A stretch of 64,000 nucleotides of DNA from assembly GCA_024138015.1 (NCBI GenBank), contig JAMXBB010000010.1, positions 80,737,176 through 80,801,175 on the forward strand. The letters run 5' to 3'. Made by a program: the position numbers and the translations under genes. Of the stretch, positions 49,576 through 60,913 are shown piece by piece; position 1 is the stretch's first letter, and the number at the start of each line of letters is the position of its first letter. Under the pieces are notes generated by a model, which saw only the letters and a list, made by a program, of their open reading frames with translations, had not been told where the DNA came from and did no database searches. The DNA is from Lumnitzera littorea. Taxonomy: Eukaryota; Streptophyta; Magnoliopsida; Myrtales; Combretaceae.

Positions 49576-50424
49576 GATAATGTGAACTGTGACCAAGAAC
49601 AAACAAGACCGATCGTTGAATGGGTTCAAGCTTATTGAAAGCTTGAAAAAGAGTGATGGGGAATGCGTAAAAAAATGATAAAGTGAATGAAGAGTAAGCA
49701 AAACTCATGAATAACTCTAAAGGATATGATGCATCAATAGAACTTCTAAGGACTCATTGTACAACTCAATATGATGTACGAATTAGTTCAGTGAGATTAC
49801 TTACCACTTAGCTTTGCTTAAGGGTTAGGATAAGAGTGAAATGAAAGTAAACAATCAGTATTTACATAAGGAAGAACATTTAGTGTATTGATGATACCCG
49901 AGAATTTAGGGCAACTTGCCTAAAAGGGAAAAGATAAAAGGGTATCATCTCAAAGAAGTAATGTACAAGAATACAAAAAGGTAAAAATGAATATTCAAGA
50001 AAAATAATGATTAGTGTAACAGATTTTTCACGTGGTCCTATATATGTTGCAAAGATGCATTAGTGATGTCGTTAGAGGATGCGGATAGAAGAGTACGAGC
50101 AAATCAGTTGTCCCAGCAAGGGTAACTAAGGATTTGTCTAAGGTAGCTCTCTCGACCTCCTGGCAAGAGTGATGCCAAGAAATTGTTGGTTCGGACATGG
50201 CTGAGGAGACATGGCAGGGTTGGCTGTTCTCTCAGCGTTCCACAAGTCGGTACACAACTTCCAAGAGGTAAGCAATCATATGACTTAACATATAGAATTG
50301 ATCAGCAATAAGGAGAAACTTGGCTTTAGCATGAGTCAGTTGGAGTAAGAGGATTCATTTAGCCAGTCCCTCTAGTCCTTGGGCTCAACTGTGGGTTAAA
50401 GGCTCAGTAACTTAATTCCTATCA
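49576..50424 (-). repeat. Right (5') LTR of element 1, lacking its TATA region
   Basis: It aligns with 43120-44001, but after AGTGTATTGATGATA the roughly 36-40 bp that carry the TATAAATA box in the other two LTR copies are missing. It ends TTAATTCCTATCA at 50424. Since this is the LTR that would drive transcription, the element has lost its core promoter. Confidence 0.88.
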
Positions 50425-50429
50425 AGGAG

Positions 50430-51290
50430 GATACCCTATCGGCAGCTAGGTAAATGGTCGATTGTGACATTATATAGGATCCAACCTAAGTGGTGTAGTC
50501 ATATTGGGAGGCATTCGACCTATAGACCTCATATTAGGTACATTGTGTCTATTATTCACAAATTTTATGTTTGTCTATGTTATCCTTATACTTACCCAAC
50601 TTCATTGTAATTTATGTCAAGTTATATGGCAGCTTACTTAGAGAATTTGATCTAGTTCCTCCTAGAATTTTGTAGAGTTAAGCGAGAAATCCAGACATTT
50701 TGGGTCCCAATTATTTGCTTCCATATAGTTAAATGACACTTTCTAAACCATGTCATTCAATAGTTTGGGGGGTTCTAGTAGGAGTCGTAAGTCATTAATA
50801 CAAGTGAGCATCTACACTAAATTGATTTGAGAAGTAAGACGGACATCGATTGGAGAGAACAATATGCTGGGTATATACGATGTTAGACTAACTGATGTAT
50901 GTGGTTGGTTCTTCCTTAGCCGTTTTGTGGTATAGAACCCTAGTATTGGCCATGGTATAAGGAACATACTTGCCAATACATCACTTACTTTGGAGTTGTG
51001 ATTAGGTACCTAGTAAGTAAAACCCAGCACAGTTGAGCTATATTCTGTTTCACTGTACGTTCTAAATTTCCTCACATTTTTCGTATGGTACAAGTAGATA
51101 CACTTCGCTCCATTTAATTGACGGATGACATTAGTGTAGCACATGAGCTTAGAGTTGGAGGCCTTTAGTTCATGGAGGTGCGTGGTAGCTTGATTTTGTA
51201 TTCGCATGCTATACATGACCTACTTCCTATAAAGGACCTTAAGTCGATTCCTTCAACTTAGCATCTCGCATAGGCTAAAGTCAGAGTTAG
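50430..51290. other. Spacer between two Ty3/gypsy elements, nothing recognised
   Basis: About 860 bp with no gene or clear element end. It continues the flank left of 43120 once element 1 is removed. Confidence 0.55.
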
Positions 51291-52215
51291 AGGAGATGAT
51301 ATGGCCAACAGTCGTAGATGAACACATAGCTGAAGGTATCATATGAACTAATGGGTCCAAACTGCGAGATGGTTCGAATAATGGGTCATAGTCGAAGATT
51401 AAGTTGGGGTTCTCATGCATTGACAAAGGATATGATACACTAATGTCTCACATTAGCTGAAGCTTTACTTGATATGATGCATAAGTATAACATGAGATTA
51501 CTTGCCACTAGTCTATACTCAAACAACGACCTAGACAAGAGTAAAGAGAGAGTAAGTTGGAAAATACTTACCTTAAAAGGAAATGTATTGAATATTCACT
51601 ATTTTGATCTTTGCCACTAATACAAGTGGAGATATTTATATGGCCTAATTAAGGTAAGTCCTAGGATCCCTCTAATTACGAAATTAGATACCTACTTGAA
51701 ATAGAAAACGATTACAAAGAAAGGAAAAATTGGTAATAACAGAAGATGGAATATCCTTCGCTAGGACAATACGGCTGTTAAAGAGAGGATACATATCAAT
51801 CTCTCAATTATGTAGTCTAAACGGATAATGGGTATAAGGTAGAGCTGACTAGATTGGTCTTAGGTTAGCAGCTCGATAGGTCAGGAGCTTAGGGAGTACT
51901 TGCTTAGAAAGTTAGAACTTAGGAGTTTAGAGTTGGTAGGTCAACTTGGCATTAGGTTAGTTTGATCTCGAACGTTTGTTAGCTTGGAATCATGCTGGTT
52001 CAATGTTCAACTCTGTTGGGGGTTAGCAACATCAATGGGATCTTATCTTCTTCTACTTGTAAAATATTGAACGGATTGGGGAAGCTCGAGAGATATATCT
52101 AATGAACTTAAAGGAACCTTTCTCTTCTTCTAAGGTGTCTTTCTAGGTAGCTTAATGGACTAAGGGAGTAAGCCCTCGAGCTCAAGATCTTATAATTGGT
52201 CCTTTATTCCTATCA
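51290..52215 (-). repeat. Left (3') LTR of element 2
   Basis: It shares with the element 1 LTR the AAAGGATATGA block, the GAGATTACTTGCCACT block, TTACCTTAAAAGG and the end ATTCCTATCA, in the same order. The first part is too diverged to fix the exact start; 51290 is an estimate. Confidence 0.65.
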
Positions 52216-52559
52216 TCCTTTCTGGGCTATTTGAGATTTGGGATCAAATCTTAGTCAACTTCAAGTAGCTCATCCTCAGGCAAATATGGGCTAAGCTCAG
52301 TAATGTTGAAAAAAATGAAGACTCCATATTCCTCTAGCAATTTTATCCTGTAGGCATTAGGGTTGATCTTTTTTATCACTTTGAAAGGTCCAACTGCTCT
52401 TAGGGATAACTTCTTGTTCGTTAAGCTAGGGAATTAGTCCTTGCTAAGGTATATCTACACTAATTCGCCAGGCTAGAACTCTTTAACTTTTCTTCCTTAG
52501 CCTCTTCTTTCAAGCTTAAAAGCAGATTGGGTTGGATGGTCTATGACCTTTTGGTGCAT

Positions 52560-53240
52560 TGTTTAGATGGCTTTTGATCTTTCCATAGGTTGTTGATCCT
52601 TAGGCTAGCTAGGTTAGGAAATTTGATTGAAGGGGAGCTCGGATTTGTATCCATATATAACCTCAAATAGTAATTTCTCTATCATACTATGGGTGATTTT
52701 GTTGTAAGAAAACTTGATTATTGGTAAGCACATGTCCCAATCAAATGTGTTTCTTCTAATTGTGACTTGTAGCAAGGTCCCTATGGTCCTGTTGACGACC
52801 TTTGTTTGTCTATTTGTTTGTGGGTGGTAGGACATATTGAACAATAGCTTGGTCCCTAGTTGCTTCTAAAAGGTCTTTCAAAAATAACTTAAGAACTTAG
52901 GGTCATGATCAAATACTATGGTTTTGGGCACTCCATGCAACTTGACCACTTTCGGCAAAAAGAGAAAAGAAATAGCCGAAGCATCATTAGTTCAAATGTA
53001 TGGCATGAATTATGCCATCTTGCTGAAATGGTCTACGATAACTATAATAGAGTCCTTCCCTTAAGACGTCCTTGGTAAACCTAACTTAAAATCCATGCTC
53101 AGTTTGGACCATGGTTTAGTTAGGATAGGTAGTAGCAAATAAGGTCCTTGTTCAACTTAGCTCTTTACTCTTCGACAAGTAGTACATCTCTCTAACACAA
53201 ACTATATGTCTCTCATCATCTTAGGCCAAAAAAATCTCGA
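52560..53240 (-). pseudogene. Integrase remnant of element 2
   Basis: 52614-52844 reads SYHPQTNRQTKVVNRTIGTLL, WDMCLPIIKFSYN and FEVIYGYKSELPF, the C-terminal half of the Ty3/gypsy integrase core with the third catalytic residue region (hydrophobic FEVIYG). The upstream DRF and DRD blocks, at about 52870-53060, are degraded by stops. Confidence 0.85.
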
Positions 53241-53339
53241 ACTTAGCATTTCATAAGTGTAGGCCTTACCAAAAAGACAAGATAATCCACCTCCATATGC
53301 CTTATGCATTAGTAATTCTCATATAATAGGTCAGGATAC

Positions 53340-54560
53340 ACAACCTCCCTTTCCTAAACAAGCATCCATCATCGTTGTGGTAGTCATCAATAGCTCATCC
53401 TTCCTCATACCTAGCATAAATCAGACCAAAATGTGGATCATCAACATACAAATTTTTTATGATAGAGAATCTTAGTTCAGTTAAGTGTGAATGTCGGCGT
53501 GATAGAGCATCGGCAACAACATTGCTCTTGCCATTCTTATACTTCATAACATAAGAAAATCCCTCCATGAATTCAACCAATTTAGCCTGTCTCTTTTATA
53601 ACTTTGGTTAACTCTTCAAATACCTCAATGACTCATGATTTGTGTAGATCACAAACTTTAGTGGTAATAGGTAATGTTGCCAGACTGTCAAAGCTCAGAT
53701 CAAGGAATAGATTCCTTATCATATATAGAGTTAGACCTGTGCAAGGGATGGTTCTAAATCATGAACTGGCTTGGCCCGGCCCGAAAATGGTTGGGCCTAA
53801 ATTGCCCCCTGAACTGATGGATCAGCCTAGCTAGTTCACACCCTTAAAAAAAAAAAGAAAAAATGAAAGAGAGAGAGAGAGAAGGGAGGCCATTAAGTTA
53901 GAAAAAAAATAATTGGATAATATCCATTAGGTCATAACATGTCAAAGCTACCTTCTTTGCGATGGTAAAGGATAGTTTTTTAAAACTAATATCATTAAAC
54001 TAATGACAGATAACTAATCATAAGTTAATTATCTATTAAGGATATATCAAAAATTCAATTTAAGTTAATGTATATTATTTTTGTAAAACTTATCAAATGT
54101 TAATGACTTGAATATGAGGAAAAAATAAAATTTGAGGGGAAAAAAATAAAAAAAGTTGTAGTCACATTATGTTGGAAATTAATTAAAAAAATTAGAAAAT
54201 ATTAATGAATTAGTACACTAAAAAAAGAAAAAGAAAAAGGAGGTCACGTTATTAGAAATTATTAATGTATTTAAAAAATAAATTTATAAAAAATTAAATA
54301 TTAAAAAAAATAGTTCAAAGGCCGAATCAACCCGGAACTGCCCCCTCCACAAACTAATTATTGTTCAAACATAATCGAGCTTGAGAATCGGCAGTTCTGA
54401 GCCAGTCATGGCCGGTCCAGCCCATTAGTCAGGTCTACATAAAGTAATTGAGAGTAGCTTGTCAAAGCTTTTCACAATAATAGGTAATAGGTCAGCCCTC
54501 TTGCATTAGTACGACACCTATGCCTAATCCAAATGCATTATGTTCTACTTCAAATACTTT
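53340..54560 (-). pseudogene. RNase H remnant of element 2, interrupted by a transposon
   Basis: 53395-53580 reads VEFMEGFSYVMKYKNGKSNVVADALSRR, the conserved end of Ty3/gypsy RNase H. The earlier part continues right of the hAT-like insertion, where CATAAAGTAATTGAGAGTAGC resumes the sequence broken at 53731; the equivalent region of element 1 (45480-45540) confirms the join. Confidence 0.82.
53732..54437. mobile_element. hAT-like non-autonomous transposon in element 2
   Basis: The ends are TAGACCTG and CAGGTCTA (perfect 8-bp inverted termini), with GC-rich GGCCCGGCCC/GGACCGGCC-like subterminal motifs. The flanks TATAGAGT (53724-53731) and CATAAAGT (54438-54445) match at 6 of 8, as expected for the 8-bp target duplication of hAT elements. 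The 706-bp interior has a GA microsatellite and A-rich tracts but no transposase. The element-1 copy of the target lacks it. Confidence 0.85.
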
Positions 54561-55480
54561 GTTGAAGCCTGAGGAGTTAAGTTAGGGGTAGTGATAAACT
54601 TTTTCTTTACCTCCTCAAAACTCTGTTGCTCTTTTTCTTCCTATATGAATTCAATGTTCTTCTTTGACAACTCAATAAGTGCGGTCACAATAATACTGAA
54701 GTTCTTTGTGAAGCTGCAATTGAATGATGCTAGTCTATGGAAAGTGCATACGTCAGTTGCACAAGTCGACACTGGCCATTCAATAATTGCCTTTATTTTT
54801 TCTTCATCAACTCGTATACCACCTCCACTCATAACAAACCCTAAGAAGACTACTTCAAGTCAATAGAAGTCACACTACTTTAGATTAGCATACAATTTTT
54901 TAGCTTAGAGTTTAGCAAAAATAGCTCAGAGATGCTCACAATGCATCTCCTAGTCAGGGTTGTAGACAAGAATATTGTCAAAGTAAATAATGACAAACTT
55001 TTCGATATCAATTCTCAAAGCACATGGTTCATTAACTTCATAAAAGTGCTAGGCGCATTTGACAATCTAAAGGGTATCACTAGCTATTCATACAATCCAT
55101 GGCGAGTCTTAAATGTGGTCTTCCATTTGTCTCCTTCCCACATTCTAATATGATGGTATCTTGTAAGATTGATCTTAGAGAAGATCTTTACTCCATTTAC
55201 CCCATTAAGCATGTCATCAAATCAAGGTATAAGGTATCTTTACTTGATAGTGATTCGGTTGATAGCTCGATTGTTTACATACATCCGCCAAGTGCCATCC
55301 TTCTTTGGCACTAATAAGGCTAGTACAATGCATGGGCTTAAAGACTCCCTCACATATCCTCTTTCTATTAGTTCATCCACTTGCTTTTGGAGCTCGATAG
55401 CCTATTTAAGGTTCAACCTATATACAGGCTTGTTTGGTAATGCAACTCTAATAGGAATCAACCCCCTGACCGATCACATG
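54560..55480 (-). pseudogene. Reverse transcriptase remnant of element 2
   Basis: 54641-54832 reads GGIRVDEEKIKAIIEWP, TFHRLASFN and TALIELSKKN, the end of RT. The catalytic motif at about 54968-54994 reads YFDNILVYN, so the second catalytic Asp is replaced by Asn. The start, near 55380-55470, gives LPNKPVYRLN and QVDELIERGY. Stops interrupt it, and it ends abruptly at about 55480 against element 3. Confidence 0.82.
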
Positions 55481-55485
55481 TAGCC

Positions 55486-56316
55486 AAGCTAAAGGACTCC
55501 AAGGACTCACTCAAAAAATACTATCTCAATGCCCCATCCAAGATAGGAATTCCTACCTCGACCTCTATGTTTCCTACTACTATCGACTTGACTATCTAGT
55601 TGTCAAGTGTGCCAAACCTATCAAATAGTTGTGCCATGACACCATCCAAGTAGACAGCCTCCAAAGACTATCCAAGTCAAGCTCTCGAGCCACTTGCCAA
55701 TGTCAGACCTTAGCCCAAGTTGAGTACTCTCTAGTAAATGATTGACCGAGCTCTGACCTAATCCAGATCAAGTTGACCCTTGACTATAAACTCCCTCTTT
55801 TCTTCATTTCATCCAATTTGTACTATAATTCAGAACGGCCAGTTACCATGCAACACGTATCTTCTAGCACGACATTCTAGAAGGATTCTTTACTTTTCCA
55901 TACAATATGTTCTTTATCTCTTTTACCCTTTTTAGTATGTTTTATGTGTTTTATTTGTTGAATACCTTTTCGTCTTTCCATGCGTGTAAAGTAACCCTAG
56001 TGGGATTAGTATATAAACCCCTACTTAGTGTACGTAGACAACCACTTCATTATTAGAATTTATACAAGTTTCCTTTGAGCAACCCTAGTGTTCTCATTAC
56101 CTTTCAACTCTTATCTATTCCCTTTAGCAAGGAGTAGTGGCAAGTAACCCTTCAGTTCAGATTAGTGAGTCATATTTGGCGGATTATAGGTCAATGTATC
56201 ATATCCAATCAATAGCTACCCGGATTTTTGCTAGCTTTTCTTTTTCTTTTTTTTTTTTCTTTTAGTTCATTTACATTATGGTACTCTTTCTTGTGTTCAA
56301 CCCTTGAGATGTATCA
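55486..56316 (+). repeat. 5' LTR of element 3
   Basis: It ends GAGATGTATCA a few bases before the primer-binding site. It has TATATAAA at 56010-56017 and then CTCTTATCTATTCCCTTTAG and GTGGCAAGTAACC, blocks also present in the LTRs of element 1 and of the LARD-like element. The exact start is uncertain because no partner LTR is in the window. Confidence 0.6.
56010..56017 (+). promoter_or_regulatory. TATA box of the element 3 LTR
   Basis: TATATAAA, about 310 bp before the LTR end, at the place equivalent to TATAAATA in the element 1 LTR. Confidence 0.55.
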
Positions 56317-56323
56317 CCTTCGC

Positions 56324-56337
56324 TGGTATCACAGTAC
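56324..56337 (+). other. Primer-binding site of element 3
   Basis: TGGTATCACAGTAC begins with the TGGTATCA core complementary to initiator Met tRNA and lies just after the LTR end. Confidence 0.75.
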
Positions 56338-56666
56338 AATTCTAAGAGGGAGTATGTGAAGTTGCAGTTAAGTTTTAGTTCATGTTTGCTATTTATGGCT
56401 ATTGTATTCCTTTCGTAGTTACTTTAGTGAGTTCATGTGGAGTAAGTTTGTAGTTGTGAGCTGTATAGTGAAGGTTTATGTGTTGATAAGTGTGGTTCCC
56501 TTATTATTTTGTTTTTCACTACAAAAATAGAGCAAGTTCATTTCTATCCTATTCGAGTGATTATTAGGTTTTAAAGTTTTTAATGTGTTAGTCGAAGTTT
56601 AGGATAGTAAGGTAGCATTGTTTTCCTATGTATTGTGGTGTTAATCTATTCAAAAAGTATTATACC

Positions 56667-57960
56667 ATGTCAGAATCAAGTGTTCAAGGCGTTATTAGAG
56701 ACCAGAGTAGTAGTGCTTAACTTAGTCATAGTCAAAATAGTAGTAACACTCCTAAGTTAATTGATGACAAACTTAACAGACTCATTAACCTTATTAAGAG
56801 TCCGATCATTACAATGCAAGTTAATAAGCAATAATCCTAGGACAGGAATTCTCTACAATGACAATGTAGACCAATTGAAAGGGATGTAACACATCTTAAA
56901 CCCACTTGAAAATGTTCTAGAGAGAGGCTATGGCTAAGGTAACTGAGCTAACCACCTAGCTTTACCCCAACGAGTTAGAGGAGTTGTAGACTGAGTTGTT
57001 AGACGATGGCTAGACTTGGAAGAGATAGAAGAGGATGATGAAAAAGTAAATGTGGAGACTGACAAGGGGGAAGAAGAAGGAGTTGAGTACTATCAAGCAT
57101 GAGAGCAAGGATGCCAAGCTCCTTAGGGACATGACAATGTTAAGGTCTAAATTTCACCCTTCAACGAAAGTGGAGATGTAGATGAATACTTAGAATGGGA
57201 GGAGAAGGTCGAGAAGGTGTTTGATTGTTATGGATATACGGATGCTTTAATGTCCATCTTCCTAAATTAGAGTTTACTAGGTATGCCACTATGTGGTAGA
57301 AAAATCTGAATGTAGCTAGAGCAAGGGATGGAAGACAAGGTGTGAGAATTTGGGATGAGATTAAGAGGTTATTAAGGGATAGATTTGTGTTTGAGACCTA
57401 CTTACAGGATACATTTGCACAGTTGTAGGAACTTTGCTAAGGAGGCCGATTAGTTAATGAATATGTAAGAGAGTTTCGGATGCTTATGATCTAAGCCGAC
57501 GTAGAAGAACCAAAGGTTCGCACACCATTGAGGTTCATTTTTGGACTTAAATATGAGATTCACAATATGGTGGAAGTGCAAAGGTTCTATACTTAAGAAA
57601 AGGCAATTAAGATAGCATAGAGGGTTGAAAAACAAAGAAAAAGTGCTCCGAGTCGACCTGGACCAACATTCTCTTGAGCCTCTATTTCATGTCGATTTGT
57701 TCAAGCCAAACCAAGGAAAGGAATGATTAACCTAACGATAACTGAGCAGGCTAACAAGGCTGAGCTGAGACTAGACCAACCCTAAGGACATATGAAAGTG
57801 GGCAGACTTCTGGACGAAAGACCAGTGAAGTAAAGTGCTTTAAATACTTAAGCTTCAGACACATGGCTACTGAGTGTTCGAACTAACGTATCATGGTGCT
57901 CTAAGGAGACATAGTGGATAGCATTAACAAGAGCAAGCTTGAGGAGGAGAAAGATGTCAG
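56667..57960 (+). pseudogene. Gag remnant of element 3
   Basis: It opens with an ATG followed by a Ser/Gln-rich stretch with an early stop. The Gag core near 57145-57230 contains FNESGDVDEYLEWEEKVEKVF. A degraded zinc knuckle at 57836-57877 reads CFKYLSFRHMATEC, with the second Cys changed to Tyr but the His kept, the reverse of the lesion in element 1. At least several TAG/TAA stops lie between. Confidence 0.82.
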
Positions 57961-58079
57961 AAAAGCTGAAGTGGAGGAGGAAGCGAAGACCTACATCTAT
58001 GCCAACCTAAGAGAAGTGATGACCCTAATACTAAGATGAGTACTGAATTACCTACCGAACTCCAAGGAAGACTAGAGGG

Positions 58080-58315
58080 ATAATTTATTCCATAATAAGT
58101 GTACCATCAAAGAATAGTTGTGCACTATCATAGTAGATGGAGGAAGTTATACTAATGTAATTGCACAATCCTTCATGCAAAGGTTAGGTTTGCTAACCTC
58201 TAAGCATCGACGACCTTACAAGCTATATTGGCTTTATGATAAGGGTGCTTTGCACATTATTGAGCAAGTAACTATGCCATTTAGTGTTAAGAGTGTTATA
58301 GACACCTTATTTTTG
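58080..58315 (+). pseudogene. Aspartic protease remnant of element 3
   Basis: CTIIVDGGSYTNVIAQSF with an intact DGGS active-site triad at 58136-58147, then RPYKLYWLYDKGAL and VTMPFSV. The frame runs into a poly-T tract at 58320, where homology ends before the usual LLGRPW motif. Confidence 0.82.
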
Positions 58316-58329
58316 CCAATTTTTTTTTT

Positions 58330-60187
58330 TTTGTTAATTGAGCCAAGTTAATGACTAAAAATAAAAATAAATAATAATAAAAAATGAAAAAAATAGAAAA
58401 AGAGAAAATCAAGTTAGGTCATAAGAAGTCAAGTCAACAGTTAAGTCATGTCGAGTTAGATTAAGTTAAGTTGTTGAATCAATTATTAAGATAGGCTGAA
58501 TCAATTAGTTTTGGGCTAGACCAATTTAGGAGCTCAACATCAAGATTTGTTAGATTAATTGAGTTAAATTGGATCGGGTTGGGCCTTAAAAGAAAAGCCC
58601 GAACTAGCTAGCGTTTTTAGAAGCTAGGGGAAATTTAAGTTAAATCGTAAACAAATCTCTCGTATCTTTAATTTGAAAGATTCAATTTTGGAGCTTATAA
58701 ATAACATGCAGGTTAGAGATTTAAGGAGGTTTTTTTTTCTTTTTAATTACATACACCCCCTACAAACCCCCACGTGCCACCACCATGCCATATGCGCCAC
58801 CACACCACCCTTTCAAGCCACTACGTACCCCCACGCACCATTGCACAAGCACCATGCGCTACCCTAACACCACAACACCTTAGTGCTGTCATACTACATC
58901 ACCACCTAGATCCACATCGCCAGTACCACCACCCAGGCATTGCCCATTTTCACCCTAAGCCATCACTTGAGTCATCGCCCAAATGCCCTCGCCAATGTTG
59001 CCTATCGCTATTGCCAACATCGCCCAAACCATTACCTAGTCTATCGCTATTGACATCCTACTCCTTCGCCTAATCGCTCGCTTGTGCTGCCCAAGTCATC
59101 TCCTTAGCTCTCACCCGTGTCATCGCCCTCGCTTACCTGTGTGTCGCCCAAGTCATCACCCATGCCATCGCCCTCGCTTGCCCCTATGTCGCTCGAGCTC
59201 TCGCCCGTGCTATCGCCTTCTCTCACCTATGTACGCCCAAGCCATTACCTAAGTCACCACCCGTACTCGCCTACAATGTTGCCCATATCGTCCAGATCAC
59301 TACCCAACACTGATCATCCAACGTTAAGTAATTTTTTTATTATTTATTTTTTTTAATAGTAATTTTTATTAATTTGCTTTATTGGTTATTCTTTTTTAGT
59401 ATTAATTAATTTTTTGTGTTTAAGTGCAATTTTTTTTTTCTAATTTTTGTTAAATTAGGTTTTTCTTGAAAAATCATTTTATTAATAAAAAATATATTTT
59501 TGACACTTAGGATTTTTTTTTTGGAAAAATAAAATTTTTAATTGAGTTTTTTTAAGGAAAGATAGTTAGGTTTTTTTTTTTTGTTTATTTAAGGAAAATT
59601 AGATTTTCTAGGATTTTTTAATAATAAATTAATAAATGTATACCTGTCTTGGTTTTCAAAATAAAAATAACCCAATAATTAAATATTTTATAAAAAAGAA
59701 CTACAGTCAGTTTGATCTCGATTAGTAAGCACGTAGGCACCTTCGGGGCAAATATTAAAAAATAAAATATTTTTCCCCGTTTTAGAAATTCGTAATAAAA
59801 AAGCATTTTTAGTTACTTTTGCCTATTGAGGTATATTTTAATATCTTTAGAAAAATTTAAAAAAAATAAAGCCCATCAATTTCTTTTAATTTTTACATGG
59901 TGATTTAATCTTAATAGGTTAGCCTCCGAACCCAGTTTTCTGGTTCAATTTTCTAAGAATTAATTTTTTAGAATATCCACAGGTTTATGGTCAAATTACG
60001 GTTTTTTTACTCGAAAACTGTAATTTTATTTTTACCGATTGAACTGGTTGGCAACTCCATTTAAAAAAAATATTTTCTTTTTCTTAATTTAATGTCGAGT
60101 AATTTATATTAAACGGGCCGGACTTAATATAGATTAAATTAAGGAAATCGAAATAAGGCTCGATAAAATTGGCGACTTTACTAGGGA
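58330..60187 (+). repeat. Possible long LTR with C-rich degenerate repeats and a TGGCGACT primer-site-like end
   Basis: About 1.9 kb unlike the gypsy fragments on either side. It has a purine-rich start, a GGGTTGGGCCTTAAAAG region, a C-rich portion (58755-59320) with loose repeats of GCCCAAGTCATC and CATCGCCCTCGC, then T-rich DNA. It ends near 60170 with TGGCGACTTTACTAGGGA, resembling the primer-binding region of some Tat/Ogre-type elements. The Pro/Ser/His-rich frames at 58673-59356 reflect the C-rich repeats. No matching LTR is in the window. Confidence 0.4.
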
Positions 60188-60259
60188 ATGCTTAGTAGGC
60201 TAGCCATGTGAAAGTTAAAAAAATTTTAATGGGCTTTTATATTATTTTTTCCTTTTTGT

Positions 60260-60770
60260 ATTATAATTAGTGATGAAGGAGGTATAGACTTCATCCTTCA
60301 AGTTCATTTTGATTTGGTTGTACCCCGAGAAGGCATCCATAAAGCTCAGTAAAGCATATCCTAATGTAGAATCAACAAGCTAATCAATCTTAGGGAAGGA
60401 GAAGCAATCTTTAGGGCAATCTTTGCCGAAGTCGGTATAATCGACACACATGTGCCACTTTCCATTCTTCTTCTTAACTAATACTATGTTGGCTAGCCAC
60501 GTCGGGTACTTTTCCTCCTTCACAAAGCTAATTTTAAGTAACTTCTACACTTATTCCCCAATTGTAGCCTACTGTTTTAGGGCAAAATGCCTCATTTTTT
60601 GTTTGACAAGCCACGTTGTAGAGTTAATGTTGAGGCCATATATCATTAAGTGGAGGGAAATCCCGACCATGTCCAATGTCGACCAAGCGAACCTATTCGA
60701 ATTTGCCTGCAGGAGGGAGATGATTTCATCCTTCACCTTGGTTAGGGTCTCAATCCTAACTTTCATGGTT
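60260..60770 (-). pseudogene. RT N-terminal remnant, Tat lineage
   Basis: 60569-60766 reads KDEIISLLQANSNRFAWST, then GLNINSTTWLVKQKMRHFA, the segment before Tat RT. Further left are KKNGKWHMCVDYTDF, CPKDCFSFPKID and LLSFMDAFSGYNQIKM, with a stop between. The FADD-type catalytic box is beyond the truncation. Confidence 0.82.
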
Positions 60771-60913
60771 TGGTAGGGTAAGTTTCCAATTTAGATGTCT
60801 TCTATTGTTTCACCAGGCTTGGCCCTCTTAGCTGGCCTCTCCTACGGGCCTGATTCCAAGGCGAAGATGCCATCCCCTTTGGCTGCCCTAACATATAGCT
60901 CTTGTGAGAGCTT

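Larger units (their letters stand above)
43120..50424 (-). mobile_element. Complete but inactive Ty3/gypsy retrotransposon (element 1) with a nested solo LTR
   Basis: LTRs 43120-44001 and about 49576-50424 enclose gag, protease, RT, RNase H and integrase in that minus-strand order, the Ty3/gypsy arrangement. A primer-binding site (49561-49574) and polypurine tract (44002-44012) sit at the correct ends. Target duplication is AGGAC (43115-43119) versus AGGAG (50425-50429), 4 of 5. A solo LTR of the same family (46277-47152) interrupts RT. Every domain contains stops, frameshifts or deletions. Motifs such as the LLG.PW.FNR-like protease end and CDASG.RIGAVLMQEG look chromovirus-like, perhaps Reina; the lineage is a guess. 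Confidence 0.9.
51290..55480 (-). mobile_element. 5'-truncated Ty3/gypsy relative (element 2)
   Basis: A left LTR ending CCTATCA at 52215 is followed by a polypurine tract and, in minus-strand order toward higher coordinates, integrase, RNase H and RT. The RT sequence stops at about 55480, where the plus-strand element 3 begins, so gag, protease and the 5' LTR are missing. A hAT-like transposon (53732-54437) sits in the RNase H region. It is related to, but clearly diverged from, element 1. Confidence 0.85.
55486..58315 (+). mobile_element. Plus-strand Ty3/gypsy fragment (element 3): 5' LTR, gag, protease
   Basis: An LTR-like segment with a TATA box precedes a primer-binding site at 56324, followed by gag from an ATG at 56667 and a protease readable to about 58315. 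There a poly-T run and unrelated sequence begin, so RT onward is missing. The protein motifs match those of element 1, so it belongs to the same lineage in the opposite orientation. Its 5' boundary truncates element 2. Confidence 0.82.

Noticed and set aside
58673..59356. Pro/His/Ser-rich frames, including one with repeated SPSL steps
   Set aside because: They follow the C-rich repeat and switch frame; no family resemblance.
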